The position numbers and the translations under genes are program-made. This document shows, one piece after another, positions 8,504 to 16,188 of a stretch of DNA of 64,000 bases. The first letter of the stretch is position 1. Every line of letters begins with the position of its first letter. The stretch spans positions 88,907 to 152,906 of the forward strand of contig NZ_CACSIK010000003.1 of NCBI RefSeq assembly GCF_902705875.1, given 5' to 3'. The stretch is from Zhongshania aliphaticivorans (GTDB taxonomy: Bacteria > Pseudomonadota > Gammaproteobacteria > Pseudomonadales > Spongiibacteraceae). The notes beneath the pieces are model-generated. The model did not search any database and was not told the origin of the DNA. It was given only the letters and a program-made list of their open reading frames with translations.

Positions 8504-8763
8504 ATTGTAAGCAATTTACCGATCTTGCCAGTGACCATATAGACCAGCAGCACAGCGGTTGGAAACTCATTAAAATCCGCATGCATCTGATAATTTGTCG
8601 TCATTGCCGACGTTTTAATCGCCATCTTGACCGCAGCAGACAAACTGGGGCTGCATTAGCGCAGCAACTTTGGCGTACAGACAAAAACACCACCGAGAAG
8701 ATCTTTTCACGACTTACTCAAGCCCCTCAAAACAGCGATGGCAACAAGCCACAAGACGAATAA
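8497..8763 (+). CDS. Zinc-finger anti-sigma factor
   Basis: An 88-residue soluble protein with the ZAS motif H-x3-C-x2-C (HLIICRHC) at about residues 30-37, which binds zinc and clamps the cognate sigma. The upstream CKQF near the N-terminus supplies the usual additional Cys/His context. It has no membrane helix, so it should act in the cytosol, possibly sensing metal or thiol oxidation directly. It overlaps the ECF sigma gene by 7 nt, so the pair is translationally coupled. It ends 14 nt before the convergent sensor-kinase gene. Confidence 0.82.
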   Translation: MLNCKQFTDLASDHIDQQHSGWKLIKIRMHLIICRHCRRFNRHLDRSRQTGAALAQQLWRTDKNTTEKIFSRLTQAPQNSDGNKPQDE

Positions 8764-8777
8764 TCCCCGCCGCACTA

Positions 8778-10010
8778 TTACGCGGCAGGTAAATAAACAC
8801 GAAATTCTGCTCCCTCGCCCTCGCTGCCTTCCACCATAATTCGGCCGTCGTACTCATCAAGAATACGTCGGCAAATCGCCAAGCCTATGCCATTACCTTC
8901 GTATTCATGTTCAGCTTGGAGGCGTTCAAAAACACCAAATATCCGGTTGCGATACTGCCTCGCAATACCGATGCCATTGTCGCGAATATAAAACCCGACC
9001 TCGCCAGGATCACCGTCGGCCAAAGGCCCAATGACAATTTCAGGGGTGTTATTTACGGCGCTAAATTTGATGGCATTGCTAAGTATTTGCGACATCAATT
9101 TACTTGCCACCTCTAAAGGCAATCTTGACACTCCTAAGGGGCTGCGTTGCAATCTCACCCCAAGGCTTTCCACTGAATCAGCATTGTCCTCCAGCGCGCG
9201 CTCTAGTGCTGCATCCAATGAACTTGAATCATTATCACCCTTTGCCTTTAGCAGTGAATATTCGTGTAGATCATCTATCATTGACGTCGTTCTTTTTGCT
9301 GACGCCACCATCATTCCCAGCCATTTCGCCTCGTCTTCTGCCATTCTATCCATTAAACGGTCTGACAATAATTCACCAAATACCGCAATTGAACGCAGTG
9401 GCTCTTTAATATCTCGGGCGGTCACCATGGCGTATTGTTCAAGCGCCGCATTTGAGCGCTCTAGGGTTAGCTGATTCTGCTCTAAGAGTGTTTTCATCAC
9501 TCGGGTTTCTGCGAGCTCTTCAGTACGCGCATCTACCCGCCGCTGTAAATCATTAGATAAGCGTTCAATTTCAGCCCTTTGCTTGGTATTTTCTGCTGCC
9601 TCATCACGCAACTTTTGATTTAAATCCAATAACTGTTGATTACTCGGTATCGCAAGTGCCTTAGGGATTAAGGGCCACACCACAATGGCAGTACCAACAG
9701 AGGCAATGGCGGTAATCAATTTTACAAAGCCACTTAGCCAATAAGCCCCATACCACACATTAAATATATTGATTAAATGGGTGGCACCACAGGCAAAGAT
9801 AAAAATGGCAAACATCACAAAAATATAATTGAATTTTAAATCTTCTCGTTTGCGCACCAAATACACTAAGGCGATAGGGATAGTAAAATAAGACAGCGTG
9901 ATTAAAACGTCACTTATCACATGCAAGCGAACAAGGTCATCATTCCATAGATAACAATGCCCGTGAGGCGGCATTTCTGGACCTAACAAAAAATTCATAA
10001 CATCAGACAT
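8778..10010 (-). CDS. Ethylene-receptor-like sensor kinase lacking the phospho-acceptor His
   Basis: A 410-residue protein. Three membrane helices (about 30-115) align with the plant ETR1 ethylene-binding domain. D34, Y41, P45, C74 and H78 all sit nine residues after ETR1 D25, Y32, P36, C65 and H69; the last two are the copper ligands in the motif CGATH. A coiled coil (about 125-185) follows, then a HisKA-like helix and an ATPase domain with N, G1 (DNGIGI) and G2 (GNGIGLAI) boxes. The H-box reads TARDIKEPLR where the family has SHDLQEPLR, so R199 (codon CGA at 9414-9416) replaces the histidine. The protein may signal through another kinase or by ATP-driven conformational change. Ligand unknown. 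Confidence 0.85.
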   Translation of the reverse strand: MSDVMNFLLGPEMPPHGHCYLWNDDLVRLHVISDVLITLSYFTIPIALVYLVRKREDLKFNYIFVMFAIFIFACGATHLINIFNVWYGAYWLSGFVKLITAIASVGTAIVVWPLIPKALAIPSNQQLLDLNQKLRDEAAENTKQRAEIERLSNDLQRRVDARTEELAETRVMKTLLEQNQLTLERSNAALEQYAMVTARDIKEPLRSIAVFGELLSDRLMDRMAEDEAKWLGMMVASAKRTTSMIDDLHEYSLLKAKGDNDSSSLDAALERALEDNADSVESLGVRLQRSPLGVSRLPLEVASKLMSQILSNAIKFSAVNNTPEIVIGPLADGDPGEVGFYIRDNGIGIARQYRNRIFGVFERLQAEHEYEGNGIGLAICRRILDEYDGRIMVEGSEGEGAEFRVYLPAA

Positions 10011-10295
10011 TTCTAATACTCGCTTATCACGCGCCTACCAAACCTAGCTTAGAGCCACATTTACCACCAACACAACAGGGCTTTATACTAAGACCTGTGG
10101 CCAATAAACACTGTGAATTTCACCTACAACAGCAAAGTCATCTTTAGATACTAGCTTAGCCTAGATACCATCTCCTCTCCCCAGCCCCATATCAACAATA
10201 TTTAAGTAATGCCTTTTCCCCTCTGCCTCCGCTACACTATATGCCAACGCTTTAAATGAAATACTGACCCCATTAAAAATAATAATGCTGATAGG

Positions 10296-11441
10296 ATGGC
10301 ACCGCTCTTGCCCACATTAATCTTACGCTTGATACAGCAATTAACGCTCATTAGCCTAATCGCGATCCCTTCGCCAACCATAGCAGACCTTGCCAATACC
10401 AGCAGTTTGAGCACGATCCACCGCTCTTCAGCCTCTTTTCCTGATAGCAATCCCTACCAAGATACGGTGTTACAGGGTGATGGTTATGCCTTTATTAATG
10501 ACAACGACAGCTTGCTGGATAATTTAAAACGAATTTATGACGAAGGGCTTGCCCTGCAAGCCAGCTCCCGCGGGCTTCTTGTTATCCCTGGTGATGAAGC
10601 CGAGTTGGTTTCTGAGTTGGAAAATGCCAACAACGACAAGACCAGTTTTAGCGCTGGTGGACACCTCGCCTTACTCACCCAACAGAAAGATTGGATTGTT
10701 GTTGCTGGCTCAGAATTTAATGGCAGTGGCGAATTTATATACGATGAAGATGATGCTACCCGCCTGCGTTTTGCAACAGTTTTAGGCCTATTTAACCTTG
10801 GTGAATTGCAATCTGCTGTTAATGTGTCGGCGTTATGGAAAAACTACCTTGGCATAAACCACCGTTTCTCGCTGCAAGCCTTTCCCAACACGGTAATAGG
10901 CATTACCGCAAAGCTACAGAGTATTAGCGTGATAGAACGCAGTATTTCTATTGAGGAATACGATGAGGACAAGCTGTTTGATCGCGGTCGCGATGTCGAA
11001 AGTAAGTTTCAGCTAAATGCCGATTTAGGCATTCAACATCAAATGGATAACTGGACTTTTGGGATTGATTTTAATGATATTTATCAGCAAGTGATAAAAG
11101 GGTCAGAGGGTACCCCATACCAGCAACGCACCCATATTAGCGGTGATGTACACTATTTGCAGGAATGGGGGCGACTCGGCTTGCATGCTGACATTACTCC
11201 TCAAAATGGTTTTGGTGAGCTGGCTTCACGCAGAGCCTACGGTGTTAACGCCTTGCTGCCTTTCAGCGAAAAACTTAATATCCTACTGGGTTACACATGG
11301 CTAGATAGCCACAAGGACTCCGATTTACCCACTGCCGGGCTTTACTACCATTTAGGTGACATGCTGAGGATTGAGGCCCAAGTTAGCTACGCAGGGCCTC
11401 GTGAGTTCGGTGGTGGCGTTAGCCTGCAGCTGCCACTTTAG
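10296..11441 (+). CDS. Uncharacterised secreted, probable outer-membrane protein
   Basis: A 381-residue protein with an N-terminal signal peptide (LILRLIQQLTLISLIAIPSPTIA). The second half has alternating hydrophobic/polar strands and ends in a Leu after several barrel-like strands (LRIEAQVSYAGPREFGGGV). The organisation resembles the PF13729 TraF-like outer-membrane family, but I cannot confirm it by eye. Start ATG 10296 follows AGG closely. It lies alone between the sensor kinase and the GMC oxidoreductase and converges on the latter with a 8-nt gap. No function is offered. Confidence 0.55.
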   Translation: MAPLLPTLILRLIQQLTLISLIAIPSPTIADLANTSSLSTIHRSSASFPDSNPYQDTVLQGDGYAFINDNDSLLDNLKRIYDEGLALQASSRGLLVIPGDEAELVSELENANNDKTSFSAGGHLALLTQQKDWIVVAGSEFNGSGEFIYDEDDATRLRFATVLGLFNLGELQSAVNVSALWKNYLGINHRFSLQAFPNTVIGITAKLQSISVIERSISIEEYDEDKLFDRGRDVESKFQLNADLGIQHQMDNWTFGIDFNDIYQQVIKGSEGTPYQQRTHISGDVHYLQEWGRLGLHADITPQNGFGELASRRAYGVNALLPFSEKLNILLGYTWLDSHKDSDLPTAGLYYHLGDMLRIEAQVSYAGPREFGGGVSLQLPL

Positions 11442-11449
11442 TTCTTGTG

Positions 11450-13072
11450 TTACCCGTCGGTTGGTGCCGAATGTTTCTCTGGCACAAAAGACATCGCGTG
11501 CTCACTCAAGGCCGTAATGGTAAGCGACGGATTAACGCCTAAATTAGACGACAATGTCGAGCCATCGCAAACCAGCATATTTTTATAGCCAAATACTCGG
11601 CTCTGCACATCTACCACACCGTCATCAGCACTGCGCCCCATTCCCGCACCACCCATGCAATGAGCAGTAGCCGGTATATTAAAGAGCACTTCGGTTATTA
11701 ACGTTCCCGCCATGCCACCCAAACGTCGTGCTGCTTTCAGGGCAAATTCACTCGCCTCGGGGATGTGGGCGGGAATCTTGGGCCCAAAGCTCACCATGCG
11801 CTTATTAAATGGCCAGTACCAGCGACGCTTATATAGCATGTCGATGTGCCCATCCAAAGTTTGCATACACAGCAAAATAACCGTCTGCTTTGCCAAGCCG
11901 AAGGGGATTAATGCGCCAAGCGCTTTCTTGGGATTACGCACCAATAAACGCAACATGGTATAAATCCAGGTGATGATTCGCCGCCAGTCCGTTCTGCCTC
12001 TAATCATAGCGGTAACCAGCAATCCCATGGCATCGGAGCCACGAGGATAACGGGTTGCTTCAATATGGGTTTTATCATCAAGATAGATGCCAGAGCCAAT
12101 CGCGATGCCGGCATCCATATTGTCTTCATTAGGTAAACGCACACCAATTAAGGACTCTGCGTTTGTTCTGACTCGTCGGCCCAGTTGCTGAGAAATATTG
12201 GGCAGCGACTTTTTATCTCGAAGTTTAAATAATAAGTCCTGTGTACCTAGTGACGAACCGGCAAAAACAAGTGATTTAACACGCCAGCGACGTTTGTTTC
12301 GGAACAGCAACGAGGTACTAGACACCGTGGTGACTTCATAGCCATCTTCGCCATCCGCCTTATTATTGAGTGGCACCACATCAATAACCCGGGTCTCAGA
12401 AAACACCTCCGCGCCTTGTTTTTCAGCCAAGTATAGATAGTTTTTGTCGAGGCTATTCTTGGCATTGTAACGACACCCAACCATGCAACCACCACAAGCA
12501 ATACAGCTGTTGCGGTCTGGGCCTTCACCATCAAAATAAGGATCTGGATAAGAGCTTCCCGGCGTATCGCCCTCCTTGCCAAAAAATACGCCCACTTGGG
12601 TTTTATAAAATGTATCTCCACAACCCCAATCGTCAGCGGCCTCTTTTAAAAGGTGGTCGGCGGGGCCAAGAATACGATTTTCGGTGACACCCAACATCTT
12701 CTGAGCCGTCGCGTAATGAGCGGGCATTTCAGCCACCCAATCCTTAAGACCGGCCCAGCTGCCCTGCTCCCATATTTCAGTCTTAGGGACTAATAAGGTA
12801 TTTGCGTAGGTTATTGAACCACCACCCACTGCGTTGCCATGCAGGATTAATACATGTTTGAACCATTTGATATTAAAAAAACCTTTTAAGCCAAGCATTG
12901 GCCGCCACAACCAGCGATGAAAGTGCCAGTTTGAGCGGGGGTAGGTCTCAGCACTCCAACGCTTACCCATTTCCATCACTGCAACGCTGTAGCCTTTTTG
13001 CGTCAAGCGGTAGGCCGACACAGAGCCACCAAAACCTGAGCCAACAACCAAATAATCAACATCGTATTTCAC
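11450..13072 (-). CDS. GMC-family FAD oxidoreductase, cholesterol-oxidase-like
   Basis: About 540 residues from GTG 13072. That start has AAAAAGG 12 nt upstream and opens right before the FAD fold (DYLVVGSGFGGSVSAYRL); an in-frame ATG at 13132 is possible but lacks a ribosome site. Mid-protein is a cysteine cluster (CIACGGCMVGC followed by RYNAKNS), typical of the cholesterol-oxidase branch of GMC enzymes. The C-terminus carries HCMGGAGMG and NPSLTITALSEHAMSF, the usual GMC closing motif. Expected reaction: FAD-dependent oxidation of an alcohol, possibly a sterol or other hydrophobic substrate. No export signal is visible. It is divergent from a TetR gene, its likely regulator. Confidence 0.85.
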   Translation of the reverse strand: MKYDVDYLVVGSGFGGSVSAYRLTQKGYSVAVMEMGKRWSAETYPRSNWHFHRWLWRPMLGLKGFFNIKWFKHVLILHGNAVGGGSITYANTLLVPKTEIWEQGSWAGLKDWVAEMPAHYATAQKMLGVTENRILGPADHLLKEAADDWGCGDTFYKTQVGVFFGKEGDTPGSSYPDPYFDGEGPDRNSCIACGGCMVGCRYNAKNSLDKNYLYLAEKQGAEVFSETRVIDVVPLNNKADGEDGYEVTTVSSTSLLFRNKRRWRVKSLVFAGSSLGTQDLLFKLRDKKSLPNISQQLGRRVRTNAESLIGVRLPNEDNMDAGIAIGSGIYLDDKTHIEATRYPRGSDAMGLLVTAMIRGRTDWRRIITWIYTMLRLLVRNPKKALGALIPFGLAKQTVILLCMQTLDGHIDMLYKRRWYWPFNKRMVSFGPKIPAHIPEASEFALKAARRLGGMAGTLITEVLFNIPATAHCMGGAGMGRSADDGVVDVQSRVFGYKNMLVCDGSTLSSNLGVNPSLTITALSEHAMSFVPEKHSAPTDG

Positions 13073-13145
13073 GTTCGAAAGCACCTTTTTAAGCGCCAAC
13101 ACATAGCGCAACACAATTTGACAACAGAGCATGTCACTTTACATC

Positions 13146-13163
13146 TGACATCAACTCATGTCA
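13146..13163. promoter_or_regulatory. Palindromic operator between GMC oxidoreductase and TetR
   Basis: A perfect inverted repeat TGACAT-N6-ATGTCA in the intergenic region, 10 nt before the TetR start. A further TGTCA half-site lies at about 13132. This position and symmetry fit a TetR dimer site controlling both divergent genes. Confidence 0.6.
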
Positions 13164-13173
13164 AAATTTCTAT

Positions 13174-13854
13174 ATGTCAGAGCTAAATAATGAAAACACC
13201 CGTCATCAAGGGCCAAAATCCCCACAAGTATCACGCCGCTACCGTGGTAGCAGTGGCGATCAGCGCCGCAACGAACGCTACGAACAATTGCTCAATGCGG
13301 GCTTAAACGTGATTGGTAGCCAGGGTTATGCCGCAGCCAGTGTGCGCAGTATTTGCGCTGAAGCAGGCTTAACAGAACGCTATTTTTATGAGTCTTTCGC
13401 CAATCGTGAGGCATTATTAGCTGAGGTTTATCAAACCCAAACTCGTTTTCTAAAGGGACGAATGTTGGCGGCGTTTGAGCGCTCAGAACGGAACACCAGT
13501 GCCTTTTCTCGGGCTGGCTTAAAAGCCTTTTACGACACCCTTTATGAAAACCCGAATGTTGCCAGACTATTATTATTTGAAGTGCTGGGTGTCAGCGACA
13601 CCATTGATTTGCTCTACTACGAAGCCATGGAAGAATTTGCGGTATTAATACGCACCTTGGCGGAATCGCTTGGTCTAGCAGATATTTCTGAGGTGCCAAA
13701 CCAAGGTATGGTCTACGCAGGATTAGTGGGCGCCGTATTACAAATTGCCCGCCGCTGGGCGCTAACCAATTACAGTGAGCCAGTGGATAATGTTATCGAA
13801 AGCAGTTTATTTTTATTTGTTGCCGCCACCAACTACAGCGCCACACGCAGCTAA
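13174..13854 (+). CDS. TetR/AcrR-family transcriptional regulator
   Basis: A 226-residue protein. After a polar N-terminal tail of about 35 residues comes the TetR helix-turn-helix (AASVRSICAEAGLTERYFYESF), then a helical ligand domain. It is divergent from the GMC oxidoreductase, whose gene it probably represses. It is a paralogue of the regulator at 38244: the segments LLLFEVLGVSDTIDLLYYEAM and CWLEVLGVSPRIDSMYTDRI correspond. There is no obvious ribosome site before ATG 13174, so translation may be leaderless or start at a nearby codon. Confidence 0.88.
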   Translation: MSELNNENTRHQGPKSPQVSRRYRGSSGDQRRNERYEQLLNAGLNVIGSQGYAAASVRSICAEAGLTERYFYESFANREALLAEVYQTQTRFLKGRMLAAFERSERNTSAFSRAGLKAFYDTLYENPNVARLLLFEVLGVSDTIDLLYYEAMEEFAVLIRTLAESLGLADISEVPNQGMVYAGLVGAVLQIARRWALTNYSEPVDNVIESSLFLFVAATNYSATRS

Positions 13855-13863
13855 CTATGATTG

Positions 13864-14628
13864 CTATTCCAATACGAGCTGAGAGCCAACTGACTCAAGC
13901 TCGGCTTTGTGCTGCTGCCATTCAGGCATCGCCTCCGCCATTAAGGCGTAAAACCGAGGGCTATGATTGAATTCTTGTAAATGGCACAGCTCATGAACTA
14001 TCACATAATCAATGCAGCACTGCTTAGCTTTTATCAAATGTGTATTTAAGCAAATACGGCCATCGGCAGAGCAGCTCCCCCAGCGCGACCGCATCCGCCT
14101 AAGCCGTAATTGCGGTACGTCTTCCACCCACGGTAATCGCGCTGCCCAAAAACTTAATCTTTCACCAAAAATCACTTTCGCCTGCTGCAAATACCAACGC
14201 TGTAAGGCCTCTTTCACCTTGGTGCTCGTCTCTGCATTACCACTGATATGCAATATACCCTCGGCCATTGTTACAGCAGCTCGCCCCGCATTTACCGCAA
14301 TAGCCAATACTAGTGGCTCCCCCATAAAATCATGGCGTTGACCGTGCTCGTAGCACGGCGCCGAAGCCCGCTGCAAACAATGCCAGTGCTGGCGTTCATA
14401 TATCCAATCTCGGTGGCGGTGCAACATATCTTCGATGTCTACGGCCCGCGTCGTGAAAGGCGCCCGCAACACCACGCCTGCTGGCCCAACCTGAAGGCTC
14501 AACTTACGCCGCCGCCGGCGACTTCGAATAATGGTAATGGGGATGGTTTTATCTCGACACTGCAAGTATTGCTGACTTTGCAATTCCGCAGCGCGTTTAG
14601 ATTTGAACTTCGTTAACATGGCCATCAC
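13864..14628 (-). CDS. YgjP/WLM-type M48 family metallopeptidase
   Basis: A 254-residue cytosolic protein with the zinc site HELCHLQEFNHSPRF: HExxH plus a downstream His, as in YgjP-like (DUF45/M48) peptidases. Upstream is the family segment MRSRWGSCSADGRICLN, usually found just before the HExxH. The basic N-terminal region (IRSRRRRRKLSLQV) matches the family start. These proteins resemble the Wss1/SprT repair proteases; the substrate here is not known. It converges with the TetR gene (9-nt gap) and is read away from the kinase cluster. Confidence 0.82.
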   Translation of the reverse strand: MMAMLTKFKSKRAAELQSQQYLQCRDKTIPITIIRSRRRRRKLSLQVGPAGVVLRAPFTTRAVDIEDMLHRHRDWIYERQHWHCLQRASAPCYEHGQRHDFMGEPLVLAIAVNAGRAAVTMAEGILHISGNAETSTKVKEALQRWYLQQAKVIFGERLSFWAARLPWVEDVPQLRLRRMRSRWGSCSADGRICLNTHLIKAKQCCIDYVIVHELCHLQEFNHSPRFYALMAEAMPEWQQHKAELESVGSQLVLE

Positions 14629-14676
14629 TATGTGGATATAGGCGGTAACATGAACTGCCTTCTGCGGCAGACTTCC

Positions 14677-16188
14677 TCACAAATGCGGGGGAAATTCACA
14701 ACTGAAGATCGCACCGCCATCTGGATTCGCAACAAAACGAATATCGCCACCGTGTCCCTGCATAATGGATTTTGACACCGACAAACCGATACCCATACCC
14801 CCCTCTTTAGAAGTCACAAAAGGGCTGAACAATTGCTCTTCGATTTCTGGCGCCAAGCCTTCGCCAAAATCTTTTACTTTAAAGCAAACCATTCCATTGT
14901 CTTGATAAGTACTGAGCTCTACCGGGTTTTTCTGGCCCGCTTTGGCGGTCGACTCCATAGCGTTGCGAATCAAGTTCAAAGCGACTTGTTGCAGCTGTAC
15001 TTCATCGGCCATGATTTTTGGTAGATCCTCGGTTTTGGTCATGTTTACTGAAATCGCATTCACCCGAGAATCAACCTCGGCAAGCGCCAGCACGTCTTCC
15101 AAAACTTCATTTAAATCTAAAACTTCCCGTCCACCTGACGGTTTTTTCACATAGCTGCGCATACGCTGAATAACTGCCGCGGCACGCTCGGCCTGAATCG
15201 TAATTTTGCCCAGCACCTCATCCATTTTCAGACGGCGGTCATCAGGTAGGTCAGCCAATAATCGCTGAGCTACACGAGCATAATTAGTGACAGCGGTCAG
15301 AGGCTGGTTTACCTCGTGAGCGATTCCCGCCGCCATTTCACCGCCAGTACTAAGCCGCTCTATATGCGCTAGATGCTGCCGCTGGCTATCCATTTCTTCC
15401 CGAGCTTGCTCCAGAGCATGCTGGTTTTGCAACCACTCGCTAATGTCTCGTAATACCAATACCGCACCGCCTTCGGCACGTGGCGTTGCATTTAATGCCA
15501 CCGGCGCTAAGCGCCCTTGCCGCGTACTGATACTGACGTGCTCTTTACGCAGGCCCACGCCACCCTCGCACAATAATGCGAAAGATTGATTTAAGGCCTG
15601 ATCATTAGGAAATAATTGCAGCTGGGAGAATAGCTCACCGATACAATCCCCCGCGGCCCAGCCGGTCAATGCCGCAGCCTGAGAGTTCATGGAGGTTACT
15701 CGGCCCTCTACATCCAAGCCCACAATCCCTTCATCAACCGCGTTTAGAATTTGCTGATTTTCATCTTCAAGTTCAATATTCCGACGTGCTAAAGCGCGCT
15801 CAAGGCGCTGGATTTTAATATGGGTTCGCACCCTGGCCAGCACTTCATCGGTCTGAAAAGGTTTAGCAATATAATCCACACCACCAATGGCCAAGCCATG
15901 TACTTTAGACTGACTATCGGTGAGAGCCGACAAAAATATCACCGCAATATCTGCCGTATCAGGATCTGCTTTAAGGCGTTCACAAACCTCAAAACCATCC
16001 ATGCCTGGCATCATGACATCAAGTAGGATTAAGGCTGGGCGAGCCCGCTTTGCGGTATACAGTGCCGATTCACCGTCACGAGCTGCCAGTAAGCGGTAAC
16101 CACTGCCTTCAAGTGTTTTAAACAGTACTTGTAGGTTTGTTGGGTTATCGTCAACCAATAATACTTGTTCACTACTGGTATCAGACAT
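14677..16188 (-). CDS. Response-regulator/PAS/histidine kinase fusion
   Basis: A 503-residue cytosolic protein with no membrane helix. Order: receiver domain (about 8-122; VLLVDDNP acid pocket, phospho-Asp in LILLDVMMPGMDG), a helical linker, a PAS domain (about 140-250), then HisKA with intact GIAHEVNQPLTAV and an ATPase domain with N, G1 (DFGEGL) and G2 (GMGIGLSVSKS). The HEVNQPLT form of the H-box is typical of DctB/FixL-type kinases. Its start overlaps the end of the 1024-residue kinase gene by 8 nt, so they are co-translated. It likely receives phosphate from that kinase or passes it to the FixJ-type regulator at 19433. Confidence 0.9.
   Translation of the reverse strand: MSDTSSEQVLLVDDNPTNLQVLFKTLEGSGYRLLAARDGESALYTAKRARPALILLDVMMPGMDGFEVCERLKADPDTADIAVIFLSALTDSQSKVHGLAIGGVDYIAKPFQTDEVLARVRTHIKIQRLERALARRNIELEDENQQILNAVDEGIVGLDVEGRVTSMNSQAAALTGWAAGDCIGELFSQLQLFPNDQALNQSFALLCEGGVGLRKEHVSISTRQGRLAPVALNATPRAEGGAVLVLRDISEWLQNQHALEQAREEMDSQRQHLAHIERLSTGGEMAAGIAHEVNQPLTAVTNYARVAQRLLADLPDDRRLKMDEVLGKITIQAERAAAVIQRMRSYVKKPSGGREVLDLNEVLEDVLALAEVDSRVNAISVNMTKTEDLPKIMADEVQLQQVALNLIRNAMESTAKAGQKNPVELSTYQDNGMVCFKVKDFGEGLAPEIEEQLFSPFVTSKEGGMGIGLSVSKSIMQGHGGDIRFVANPDGGAIFSCEFPPHL

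Noticed and set aside
13073..13132. N-terminal extension MLCCQIVLRY of the GMC oxidoreductase
   Set aside because: No ribosome site for ATG 13132 and the extension precedes the standard FAD-fold start; GTG 13072 is better supported.
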